Positions 8,358-15,616 of a DNA stretch of 19,713 nucleotides are shown here, piece after piece (positions within the stretch are counted from its first letter, which is position 1; every line of letters starts with the position of its first letter). Origin of the DNA: a bacterium (GTDB lineage Bacteria; Bacteroidota; Bacteroidia; Bacteroidales; Bacteroidaceae); contig SFXD01000034.1 of the NCBI GenBank assembly GCA_004559785.1, positions 1 through 19,713 on the forward strand, in the 5' to 3' direction. Below the pieces are notes generated by a model, which worked only from the letters and a program-made list of their open reading frames with translations, had not been told where the DNA came from and made no database searches. A program made the position numbers and the translations under genes.

Positions 8358-9431
8358 ATGGAAATATCGGAAATAGGAGAATTTGGACTAATACGTAGGC
8401 TGACAGAAGGAATCCAACCACAAAACCCATCTACCATTAAAGGTGTGGGCGATGATTGCGCCGTCCTGTCTCCGGCAAAGGATACAGAGACACTTGTAAC
8501 TACCGACCTTCTCATGGAAGGCATCCATTTCGACCTGACATACGTTTCACTGAAACTGCTCGGCTACAAGGCTGCCATGGTCAACATCAGCGACATATAT
8601 GCCATGAACGGCACGCCGAGGCAGATGACGGTTAGCCTTGCCATCAGCAGGAAGTTTGCCGTGGAAGACATCGAGGACCTTTACGAGGGATTGCGCCAGG
8701 CTTGCAGCAAGCACGGGGTGGACATAGTAGGCGGAGACACCACCAGCAGTGTCACTGGACTTGCCATCAGCATCACCGTCATCGGTGAAGCCCGACGAGA
8801 GGATGTCGTTTACCGCAACGGAGCCAAGCCAAACGACGTGATATGCGTAAGCGGCAACCTGGGTGCCGCATACATGGGATTGCAGTTGCTCGAACGAGAA
8901 AAAGCCGTGTACAACCAGCAACTGAAGGAAGCCCAGGCAAAAGGCAACAAACAGGAAATAGAACGCCTGCAATCCATCCAACCAGATTTTGCAGGAAAGG
9001 AATACCTTTTGGAAAGGCAACTGAAGCCGGAAGCAAGAGGGGACATCGTCAAGGCCTTGGCAGAAGCCGGAATAAAGCCTACAAGCATGATGGACATAAG
9101 CGACGGACTAAGCAGCGAACTGATGCACATCTGCTCGCAAAGCCACGTGGGATGCCGCATATACGAAGAGCGCATACCCCTCGACTACGAAACGGCAGTT
9201 TGTGCGGAGGAGTTTAACATGAACGTCACCACATGCGCCCTCAATGGAGGAGAAGACTACGAACTGCTATTCACCGTTCCCCTGTCGCAGAATGACGCGG
9301 TGGCGAATTTGCCTGACATCAAGGTGATTGGCTACATTACCGAAGAACAAAAAGGACAAATCCTCGTGTGCAGGGACGGCAACGAGTTCCAGCTGAAGGC
9401 TCAAGGCTGGAATCCCCTCTCCAAGCAATGA
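8358..9431 (+). CDS. thiL: Thiamine-monophosphate kinase
   Basis: ThiL makes thiamine diphosphate from thiamine monophosphate with ATP, the last step of thiamine cofactor synthesis. The motifs in order are GVGDDCAVL (29-37), TTDLLMEGIHF (48-58), NISDIYAMNGTP (76-87), VGGDTTSS (124-131), MMDISDGLSSEL (244-255) and NGGEDYELLF (296-305). These are the nucleotide- and magnesium-binding signatures of the PurM/ThiL fold. At 357 residues it is longer than E. coli ThiL (325). The extra length is a charged helical insertion at about 180-215, which I believe is usual in Bacteroidales. It is the last gene of the operon and starts 2 bases after the punA stop. Confidence 0.95.
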   Translation: MEISEIGEFGLIRRLTEGIQPQNPSTIKGVGDDCAVLSPAKDTETLVTTDLLMEGIHFDLTYVSLKLLGYKAAMVNISDIYAMNGTPRQMTVSLAISRKFAVEDIEDLYEGLRQACSKHGVDIVGGDTTSSVTGLAISITVIGEARREDVVYRNGAKPNDVICVSGNLGAAYMGLQLLEREKAVYNQQLKEAQAKGNKQEIERLQSIQPDFAGKEYLLERQLKPEARGDIVKALAEAGIKPTSMMDISDGLSSELMHICSQSHVGCRIYEERIPLDYETAVCAEEFNMNVTTCALNGGEDYELLFTVPLSQNDAVANLPDIKVIGYITEEQKGQILVCRDGNEFQLKAQGWNPLSKQ

Positions 9432-9490
9432 CCGGATTGACAGGCATCGTATGACTTGAGGCAATCGCAGATACCTTGCCGCACAACAGT

Positions 9491-9575
9491 AAGGAAGGAG
9501 ACAGCCGCACGACGGAAAGGGGACGACCACACGACGGGAAGGAGACGACCACACGACAAGGAAGGGGGACAGCCA
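9491..9575. repeat. 23-bp degenerate tandem repeat at a convergent gene junction
   Basis: A purine-rich unit of the form AAGGAGACGACCACACGACGG occurs about 3.5 times: 9495-9515 (21 bases), 9516-9538 (23), 9539-9561 (23) and a partial copy at 9562-9575. The array begins 60 bases after the thiL stop and ends next to the stop codon (9577-9579) of the gene on the other strand. The unit length is not a multiple of three, so it is not a coding repeat. Confidence 0.75.
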
Positions 9576-9576
9576 C

Positions 9577-10575
9577 TTACAGGGATAGATAGGGGCTTAG
9601 CCTTTCCATCTCGTCTATGGTGAGCAACTTCTTGGAGACAAGTTCGTCCAAGGACTTGAACTCCCCATGCTTGCTGCGATACTCCACTATGTACTTTGCC
9701 TTGTAGAAGGAAATGTATGGATGGCTCATCATCTTGTTGACAGAGGCAGAGTTGACGTTGATTTTCCTTGTAACCGTGGTGGTTAGCATGAACCAGTGCA
9801 AGACCTCGTCAGGCAATTCGCATGATTCCATCACCTGCTCTACATTGACGAATCCCCCAAGTTTCTCCCTGTATTCCACAATCTTCCTTGCCCTATAGGA
9901 TGCTATTCCAGGAATACGCTTCAGCTCGGTGGTATCTGCCGTGTTGGCGTCCACCAATGTCCCTTCTGGATATTTCTCCTGAGACACGAACCCTTGCACG
10001 ACGGAAGAATCCTTGCCCGAAGATACGGATTCGGAAACGTCAGCACACTCATGCCTTGCAGCGGGAATGGTGTCGCTGTCGGCAAGGATGACGGCAGGAG
10101 CAGAGGACTTCAAGTCCTCTTCGCTCAGATACTGGAACTTACGTGAGATGCGTATGTATGGGGCAAGCCTTTCCCACAACTCGTACGTCATGCCCGGAAC
10201 CCTCTTGAAATCCTCAGGGACATGGAACCTGCCATGCCTTGCACGATAGCGGTAAATGCTCCTCACCTGCCATGGTGCCAGCCCGAGCCTAAGCAGGGAC
10301 GTGCTATCTGCAGTATTTGGGTCGAAGTGGAACGTCTCGACCGTCTCTGTCTCCTCGGCATAGACGAAAGATGATTCCCCGGCACCGGAATCCACTCCCC
10401 CTGCCCCTCCGGACATGAAGCGAACACTATCCTCCGGGACACCTGACCCTTGGGACGGCTGATGCCAACGACGCATGGAAAACACGCCCAGTACCAGGAC
10501 GGCAAGCACGGCAATCCACTCGATAAGCAGCAATGCCCTGCGATTGGAATCCGAAAGGATCGGGCGAAAACTCAT
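9577..10575 (-). CDS. Membrane-anchored protein with three helix-hairpin-helix (ComEA-like) repeats
   Basis: The protein is 332 residues. A single membrane helix near the N-terminus (about 14-33) is followed by a low-complexity Gly/Ser/Glu linker (40-80). Three helix-hairpin-helix units follow, at about 83-141, 206-266 and 270-332. Each begins with an NTAD/NSAS-type turn and contains a (K/R)xIxxYRxxxGxF core. Such units bind the DNA backbone without sequence preference, and ComEA uses them to take up DNA. With one anchor and three units, a role at the envelope in DNA binding or uptake is plausible but inferred. The ATG overlaps the upstream symporter stop in an ATGA (10572-10575), so translation is likely coupled. 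Similar proteins are common in Bacteroidales without a proven role. Confidence 0.85.
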   Translation of the reverse strand: MSFRPILSDSNRRALLLIEWIAVLAVLVLGVFSMRRWHQPSQGSGVPEDSVRFMSGGAGGVDSGAGESSFVYAEETETVETFHFDPNTADSTSLLRLGLAPWQVRSIYRYRARHGRFHVPEDFKRVPGMTYELWERLAPYIRISRKFQYLSEEDLKSSAPAVILADSDTIPAARHECADVSESVSSGKDSSVVQGFVSQEKYPEGTLVDANTADTTELKRIPGIASYRARKIVEYREKLGGFVNVEQVMESCELPDEVLHWFMLTTTVTRKINVNSASVNKMMSHPYISFYKAKYIVEYRSKHGEFKSLDELVSKKLLTIDEMERLSPYLSL

Positions 10576-11933
10576 CTCAGCAGTTCATTGAAGAAAATGA
10601 CACATATCGCGATGGGAACGACATACCTTATCAAGAACATATATATGGGGAAGAGGCAGGTGTGAGCCTTCCCTCCATTAGTGACCTCGTCCCTGACGAG
10701 TTTCCTGTCGAGAACCCATCCCACGAAGATACATATCAGCAATCCACCTACCGGCATGATAATCTTTGCCGTAAGGAAATCAAGGAAGTCGAAGAACGTA
10801 AGTCCGAAGATCGTATATCCACTCCATATCCCACACGAAAGCGAGCACACCACGCCAAGCGACATACACGACAAGGATACCAAAGTGGCAGCCTTGTGGC
10901 GCGTGAGTCCAAACGATTCGTGCAAGTATGCCGTAACCGGCTCATGCAGGGACATGGCACTGGTGAGGGCAGCAAGCAACAAAAGCATGTAGAACATCCC
11001 CGAGAACAGATAGCCCAGGAACGGAGCGCCACCAAACACCATGTTGAAAACGCTGGGCAAGGTGATGAAGACAAGCCCGGCTCCCTCGTTGGGCTGCAAT
11101 CCCTGTACGGAGAAGACGGCGGGGAAGATAATGAACCCGCTCATGACGGCGACCAGCGTGTCTATTACACTGACGCTGAACACAGTACGCTGAAGCCTGG
11201 TACCAGAGTCGAAGTACGATGCGTATGCGCACAGGCAGCCCATCGCAAGGCTGAGGGAGAAGAAAGCCTGCCCCATTGCACTGAGCAGGACATCCGTGGT
11301 TATCTTGCTGAAATCCGGCTTCAGCAGGTATGCCATGCCTTGGCCGAAACCCGGCAGGCGGAAAGAGCATGCCGCCAGCACCATGATGATGGCCAGCAGC
11401 AGCGGCATCATGACCTTGGAGAACTTCTCGATACCGTTCTGCACGCCTCTCACTATCACCACATGCACAAGCAGCATGAGCATGATGCCGTACAGCACGG
11501 GCATCCATGCGTCGCCGGTAAAATCGGAGAAGAAAGCCTTGTAGTCGCGGCTCTCCATCAGGGCCCCTGCAAAGCTCTGCACCGTATAGTACAAAGTCCA
11601 GCCAGACACTATGACGTAAAAGGACAATATCAGGAAGGCTACGACTACGCCCTCCACGCCAACCACCCTCCACCAAGAGCCGGGGGCAAGCTTGGAATAA
11701 GCCTTTATCGGGTTGGCATGGGTGCTCCTGCCAACCACAAACTCCGACAGCATGAGCGGTGCGCCTATCAGCAGTACACACAGCAGGTAGACAAGGATGA
11801 AAGCAGCCCCGCCATTGCGCCCCACCTCGGTGGGGAATCGCCAAACATTGCCCAGCCCCACGGCACTGCCAGCCGCAGCCATGATGACGCCGAGCTTGCT
11901 GCCAAAATTCTTTCTTTCTTCTTTCATAGACAT
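10572..11933 (-). CDS. Sodium-dependent transporter, neurotransmitter:sodium symporter family (copy A)
   Basis: This inner-membrane secondary transporter would take up an amino acid or related amine with sodium. The protein is 453 residues and hydrophobic throughout. The first-helix signature GLGNVWRFP (26-34) is followed by TEVGRNGGAAF. The unwound sixth helix contains SAMGQAFFSLS (218-228). The eighth helix contains AALTSAMSLHE (321-331), which carries the Thr-Ser used for the second sodium site in LeuT. The length and the C-terminal end after the eleventh helix match the shorter bacterial members such as Tyt1 and MhsT, rather than 12-helix LeuT. The substrate cannot be read from sequence. 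It lies 97 bases downstream of a paralogue on the same strand, with no clear promoter between them. Its stop overlaps the start of the helix-hairpin-helix gene. Confidence 0.93.
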   Translation of the reverse strand: MSMKEERKNFGSKLGVIMAAAGSAVGLGNVWRFPTEVGRNGGAAFILVYLLCVLLIGAPLMLSEFVVGRSTHANPIKAYSKLAPGSWWRVVGVEGVVVAFLILSFYVIVSGWTLYYTVQSFAGALMESRDYKAFFSDFTGDAWMPVLYGIMLMLLVHVVIVRGVQNGIEKFSKVMMPLLLAIIMVLAACSFRLPGFGQGMAYLLKPDFSKITTDVLLSAMGQAFFSLSLAMGCLCAYASYFDSGTRLQRTVFSVSVIDTLVAVMSGFIIFPAVFSVQGLQPNEGAGLVFITLPSVFNMVFGGAPFLGYLFSGMFYMLLLLAALTSAMSLHEPVTAYLHESFGLTRHKAATLVSLSCMSLGVVCSLSCGIWSGYTIFGLTFFDFLDFLTAKIIMPVGGLLICIFVGWVLDRKLVRDEVTNGGKAHTCLFPIYMFLIRYVVPIAICVIFFNELLR

Positions 11934-12030
11934 TCTATTTTCTAACGTAGTCTCCTACCTGACTTCCCGAGGCATGCCTCCGCCCCTGGGGTTGAGCCAA
12001 GGTCCGGGCTTCCTCGACAAACACAAGATG

Positions 12031-13392
12031 CTATCTCAGCAGGGGAAGCAGTTCGTTGAGGAAAACAAGCCCCACGCCTATTGGAGCCACCCATCGTATC
12101 AGCAACATCAGGATTCGCAGGGAACGTATGCGCAGCGTCCCCCAGTTGGTCAGCTGCGACTCCACCATCTCCCTGTCCATGTACCAGCCGACGAATGCCG
12201 TTATCAAGAGCCCTCCGAGAGGCATAATGAACTTTGCGGTGAGGAAATCAAACCAGTCGAACACTCCCATACCAAGGAAGGTCATATCCTTCCACGGGCC
12301 GAACGACATGGCACATGCCGCCCCGAAGAGCGAGCAGACCACCGTAACCAGCCCCGCCGCCCTGCTACGTGCCATCCCGTATTTCTCGGACACGAAGGCA
12401 GTACACAGCTCGTGCATCGATATGCTACTCGTAAGGGCAGCCAGCAGCAAGAGCAGGTAAAACAGAGAGGAGAAGGAATAGCACAGCACCGGCATGCCGG
12501 AGAAAGCCGTATGGAACACCCTTGGGAGGGTGATGAACACAAGTCCAGGGCCTGCATCTACCTGTGCGCTGTCCACGCTGAATACGGCAGGGAATATGAT
12601 TATGCCGCAAGTAACGGCTACCAGCGTGTCTATGGCGCAGACATTGAATGCCGACCTGACGAGGCGTGTATTCTTGCCAAAATACGATGCGTATGTCCCA
12701 AGGCAGCCCAGCCCTACGCTCAGCGAGAAGAATGCCTGCCCCATGGCACTAAGCACAACAGGAGCCGTCACCTTGCTGAAATCGGGATGGAAGAGGAAGG
12801 AAAGCCCCTTGCCGGCACCAGGCATCGCCAGCGAGCAGCATACAAGCACCATGATGATGACAAGCAGCATGGGCATCATCAGCTTGGAGTACCTCTCGAT
12901 TCCTTCGTGTACCCCACGCACCACCACGAGATGAGAGGCGGCCATGAATGCAGCCATGCACGTCAGGGAAAGGACCGGCGAGGAGACAAAACCCGAGAAG
13001 ACCCCTGCATGGTCGGCATCCCAGCAAATCTGTCCCGTCAAGGAATCGAAGGTGTACTTCAGTGTCCAGCCAGCCACGACGGAATAGAAAGACAGCACCA
13101 TGGCACCTCCCAGTACGCCCAGATAGCCTGCCAAGACCCATTTGCTGCCCCCGGCAAGCTTGCGGTAGGCATCCACGGTATTGGTATGCGAGGCACGCCC
13201 AATGACAAACTCGCCAACCATGACGGGCATGGCGAAAAGGAAGACGAAAGCAAGATAGACGAGTATGAAGGCCGCGCCCCCGTTACTGCCCACTTCCGTC
13301 GGGAATCTCCAGATATTGCCCAAACCCACGGCACTGCCTGCCGATGCCAACACAATCCCCAACTTGCTGTTGAAACTGCCCCTGTCACTCAT
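12031..13392 (-). CDS. Sodium-dependent transporter, neurotransmitter:sodium symporter family (copy B)
   Basis: This is a paralogue of the following gene, also 453 residues and similar along its whole length, with about half the positions identical by eye. It keeps GLGNIWRFP (23-31), SAMGQAFFSLSVGLG in the sixth helix and LAALTSSISMHE in the eighth. It should be an inner-membrane sodium-coupled importer of an amino acid or amine, with 11 predicted helices. Differences cluster in the loop after the third helix (about 120-145) and in the C-terminal third, so the two copies may differ in substrate or affinity. It is the first gene of a three-gene minus-strand unit (symporter B, symporter A, helix-hairpin-helix protein). 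Its promoter overlaps that of the divergent VanZ-family gene. Confidence 0.93.
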   Translation of the reverse strand: MSDRGSFNSKLGIVLASAGSAVGLGNIWRFPTEVGSNGGAAFILVYLAFVFLFAMPVMVGEFVIGRASHTNTVDAYRKLAGGSKWVLAGYLGVLGGAMVLSFYSVVAGWTLKYTFDSLTGQICWDADHAGVFSGFVSSPVLSLTCMAAFMAASHLVVVRGVHEGIERYSKLMMPMLLVIIMVLVCCSLAMPGAGKGLSFLFHPDFSKVTAPVVLSAMGQAFFSLSVGLGCLGTYASYFGKNTRLVRSAFNVCAIDTLVAVTCGIIIFPAVFSVDSAQVDAGPGLVFITLPRVFHTAFSGMPVLCYSFSSLFYLLLLLAALTSSISMHELCTAFVSEKYGMARSRAAGLVTVVCSLFGAACAMSFGPWKDMTFLGMGVFDWFDFLTAKFIMPLGGLLITAFVGWYMDREMVESQLTNWGTLRIRSLRILMLLIRWVAPIGVGLVFLNELLPLLR

Positions 13393-13432
13393 TCCTTAGA
13401 ATATTATGTGAGAATACAATATTTGTGATAAA

Positions 13433-13466
13433 TTCGCACAAAATTACAAAAAAATTTGTAACTTTG
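13433..13466 (+). promoter_or_regulatory. Promoter of the VanZ-family gene
   Basis: TAACTTTG (13459-13466) matches the -7 consensus, 29 bases before the ATG. The -33 box is imperfect: TTCG at 13433-13436, 22 bases upstream. It interleaves with the opposing symporter promoter. Confidence 0.6.
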
Positions 13467-13470
13467 CAAT
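13439..13470 (-). promoter_or_regulatory. Promoter of the symporter operon
   Basis: On the minus strand, ATTG (13467-13470, a near match to TTTG) is followed after 20 bases by TAATTTTG (13439-13446). Transcription would start near 13432, about 40 bases before the ATG at 13392. Confidence 0.6.
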
Positions 13471-13495
13471 AAACAACACCCAATATACTAACAAT

Positions 13496-13888
13496 ATGCA
13501 AATAAAGTATCTGAGACACTATCCGCTTTCCACATTGACAATGCTTGCCATTGTAGTTCTGTCGCTGATTCCGTTCGGCGAGATGCCAAAGTTGCAGGAC
13601 GTACCACTGATAGACAAATGGACACACATAGTGATGTATGCCGGACTTTGCTCAGTGGTGTGGCTGGAATACATGCGACGGCACAAGACTCCCCACATAG
13701 GCAGGCTGACATTGTATGCCCTGCTATGCCCAATAGCGGCAAGCGGAATGCTGGAACTGGCACAGGAATACCTCACCACATACCGCAGCGGCGAGTGGCT
13801 CGACCTGCTTGCCAACAGCATCGGAGCCTTCCTGCCATATTCCTTGGGAATATGCCATGCCATGTTACGCAAGAACAGGCAACGTTAG
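13496..13888 (+). CDS. VanZ-family membrane protein
   Basis: This is a small inner-membrane protein of 130 residues with about four hydrophobic segments. It shows the VanZ-like pattern: DKWTHIVMYAGL near residue 40, then SGMLELAQEYLTTYRSGEW followed by LDLLANSIGAFL. These correspond to the DKxxHxxxY and ExxQ...R.gexxDxxaNxxG signatures of the family. VanZ gives low-level teicoplanin resistance in enterococci. Most family members, including the short Bacteroidales ones, have no assigned function, so resistance should not be inferred. It is a single-gene unit divergent from the symporters and convergent with the CYTH gene 10 bases beyond its stop. Confidence 0.85.
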   Translation: MQIKYLRHYPLSTLTMLAIVVLSLIPFGEMPKLQDVPLIDKWTHIVMYAGLCSVVWLEYMRRHKTPHIGRLTLYALLCPIAASGMLELAQEYLTTYRSGEWLDLLANSIGAFLPYSLGICHAMLRKNRQR

Positions 13889-13911
13889 GGAAGGCTTTCT
13901 ATAGCCCTTCC
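13889..13911. terminator. Possible shared hairpin between convergent genes
   Basis: GGAAGG (13889-13894) and CCTTCC (13906-13911) form a 6-bp stem with an 11-base loop. It starts right after the VanZ-family stop and spans the CYTH stop. No T-run follows on either strand, so it is at best a weak bidirectional terminator or a transcript-end stabiliser. Confidence 0.3.
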
Positions 13912-14396
13912 GCATCCTTGCCCCAAAGGCAGAACGGGTAGCGGCGCAGATGGGAGTTGTAGTATCGCCTGTCGCCCGTCACCTCCTTGCCTATGAAGCC
14001 TGGCTTGGCGTATGCCTCGTCCTCGGCGGACAGTTCCACCTCCGCAATCACGAGCCCCTCGTTATTCCCGTGGAACTCGTCGACCTCGAAGGTATGCCTG
14101 CCATCGGGACTCTTGACGAGATACCTGTGCTTGTCGATGATGCCTGGCTCGCAGATAAGCATGAGGTCTTCTGCATCCTCAATGCCGAGCTCCTTCTCGA
14201 ACTCGTACCTGGCAAGCCCTGCCCTGTCGCTGGGGCCCTTGATGGTAAGGAAGCCCTTGTCGTCTCGGATACGTACCCTCACGGTCCTGCCGTTGCCACT
14301 GGAGATATACCCCTGCCGTATGTGGCTGCAGGAGAATGCCTGATGCCTGTACTCCTCGCTGGCGACGAGGAATTTCCTCTCTATTTCCAGATGCAT
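13899..14396 (-). CDS. CYTH-domain protein (triphosphate tunnel metalloenzyme family)
   Basis: The protein is 165 residues. It opens with the defining ExExK motif, HLEIERKFLV, with Glu4, Glu6 and Lys8. Alternating charged strands follow (RTVRVRIRDDKGFLTIKG, 37-54; RYEFEKEL, 63-70; HTFEVDEF, 101-108; VIAEVELS, 116-123), which build the eight-strand tunnel that binds triphosphates with a divalent metal. Characterised bacterial relatives hydrolyse inorganic tripolyphosphate, and others make cyclic AMP or act on thiamine triphosphate. The length and motifs best fit the small NE1496/tripolyphosphatase-like type, but the substrate is not settled. An upstream in-frame start at 14462 is rejected because it lies within prfB. 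The ATG used is 16 bases after the prfB stop, so the two genes are probably cotranscribed. Confidence 0.88.
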   Translation of the reverse strand: MHLEIERKFLVASEEYRHQAFSCSHIRQGYISSGNGRTVRVRIRDDKGFLTIKGPSDRAGLARYEFEKELGIEDAEDLMLICEPGIIDKHRYLVKSPDGRHTFEVDEFHGNNEGLVIAEVELSAEDEAYAKPGFIGKEVTGDRRYYNSHLRRYPFCLWGKDAEGL

Positions 14397-14412
14397 GGTT
14401 ACTTCAGCCCGA

Positions 14413-15528
14413 TTATTGTTCCTGCGCTCCGAACTCCATGAGGTACGCCTTGATGAACGCATCTATCTTGCCATCCATCACGCCGCCCACGTCGCTTGTC
14501 TGGTAGTTGGTGCGATGGTCCTTGACCCTCCTGTCGTCGAAGACGTAGCTCCTGATCTGGCTACCCCACTCTATCTTCTTCTTGCCTGCCTCCACCTTAG
14601 CCTGCTCTGCCATGCGGTGTTGCAGTTCCTTGTCGTAGAGCATGGAGCGTAGCAGCCTCATGGCATTCTCCTTGTTCTTGGGCTGGTCGCGCGTCTCGGT
14701 GTTCTCAATGAGTATTTCCTCCTCCTCGCCCGTGTAGGGATCCTTGTACTGGTAGCGCAGCCTTACCCCGGACTCTACCTTGTTGACGTTCTGCCCTCCG
14801 GCTCCACTGCTCCGGAACGTGTCCCACGATATGCGGGCAGGCTCGATGTTGACCTCTATGGTATCGTCCACGAGCGGCGTGACGAAGACGCTGGCAAACG
14901 AGGTCATCCGCTTGCCCTGGGCATTGTAGGGGCTGACACGCACGAGTCGGTGCACTCCGTTCTCGCTCTTCAGGTAGCCATAGGCATATTCTCCCTGAAT
15001 CTCCAGGGTACAAGTCTTGATGCCGGCGTCGTCGCCGTCGAGTATGTTGCTCACCACGCACTTGTAGCCATTGGTCTCTGCCCACCTCATGTACATCCTC
15101 ATCAGCATCTGCGCCCAGTCCTGCGCCTCGGTGCCTCCTGCACCGGAATTTATCTTCAGCACTGCATCCATGGGGTCTTCCTCCCTGCGCAGCATGTTCT
15201 TCAGTTCCAGATCCTCTATGGCGGCAATGCTCTTGGCATAGAGGGCGTCCACCTCCTCCTCGGTGACCAGTTCCTCGCGATAGAACTCGAAGGCCGTCTC
15301 CAGTTCGTCGCACAGCGTCTTCACATTCTCATACCCCTTTATCCATTTCTCCAGGCCTTTCACGAGCTTCATCTGTGCCTCAGCCCTTTTCTGGTCGTCC
15401 CAGAAGCCGGGAGCCTGCGTGCGAAGCAACTCCTCCTCATGCTGAATGCGCTTGGAGTCTATGTCCAGGTAACGGTTGAGCTGGCTCGTCCGCTCCTTCA
15501 CTTCCTTCAGTTGTTCTATTGTTATCAC
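14413..15528 (-). CDS. prfB: Peptide chain release factor 2
   Basis: RF2 recognises UGA and UAA stop codons on the ribosome and releases the finished protein. The protein is 371 residues. SGAGGTEAQDWA (128-139), SGAGGQNVN with the catalytic GGQ (244-246) and GWGSQIRSYV-type EWGSQIRSYVFDD near the C-terminus are diagnostic of class-I release factors of the RF2 type. The whole protein lies in one frame: LNRYLDIDSK (17-26) covers the region where E. coli prfB has its in-frame UGA and +1 frameshift. The codon-recognition tripeptide, SPF in E. coli RF2, is SPY here (199-201; bases 14926-14934). The gene starts 88 bases after the stop of the acyl-CoA synthetase and is followed by the CYTH gene. I see no matching TAnnTTTG box in the 88-base gap, so it may be read from upstream. 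Confidence 0.96.
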   Translation of the reverse strand: MITIEQLKEVKERTSQLNRYLDIDSKRIQHEEELLRTQAPGFWDDQKRAEAQMKLVKGLEKWIKGYENVKTLCDELETAFEFYREELVTEEEVDALYAKSIAAIEDLELKNMLRREEDPMDAVLKINSGAGGTEAQDWAQMLMRMYMRWAETNGYKCVVSNILDGDDAGIKTCTLEIQGEYAYGYLKSENGVHRLVRVSPYNAQGKRMTSFASVFVTPLVDDTIEVNIEPARISWDTFRSSGAGGQNVNKVESGVRLRYQYKDPYTGEEEEILIENTETRDQPKNKENAMRLLRSMLYDKELQHRMAEQAKVEAGKKKIEWGSQIRSYVFDDRRVKDHRTNYQTSDVGGVMDGKIDAFIKAYLMEFGAQEQ

Positions 15529-15616
15529 TGCTATATCGTACTTGGTTTATAATATATATAATATGTATGCTTCAGTTTCCTCAAGGATGTGGACGCACGC
15601 CACCATAGCGGACATC
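15529..15616. other. AT-rich gap between the acyl-CoA synthetase gene and prfB
   Basis: The gap holds an AT-only run at 15547-15565 made of overlapping TATAAT/ATATTA steps. No TTTG/TAnnTTTG pair is found on the minus strand. It may ease melting for a divergent-from-consensus prfB promoter, or may simply be a spacer. Confidence 0.4.

Noticed and set aside
11969..11980. Perfect 12-base palindrome GAGGCATGCCTC between the two symporters
   Set aside because: It is short, unaccompanied by promoter boxes or a T-run, and plausible by chance in a GC-rich gap.
10533..13428. Two very long plus-strand open frames (10533-11945 and 11797-13428) opposite the symporters
   Set aside because: They mirror the two symporter genes, are rich in His, Gln, Arg and Glu with no hydrophobic core or motif, and arise because the paralogues share codon bias.
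13496..13888. Reading the VanZ-family gene as glycopeptide resistance
   Set aside because: Only the family fold is recognisable. No vanA/vanS-type genes are near, and most VanZ-like proteins have no resistance role.
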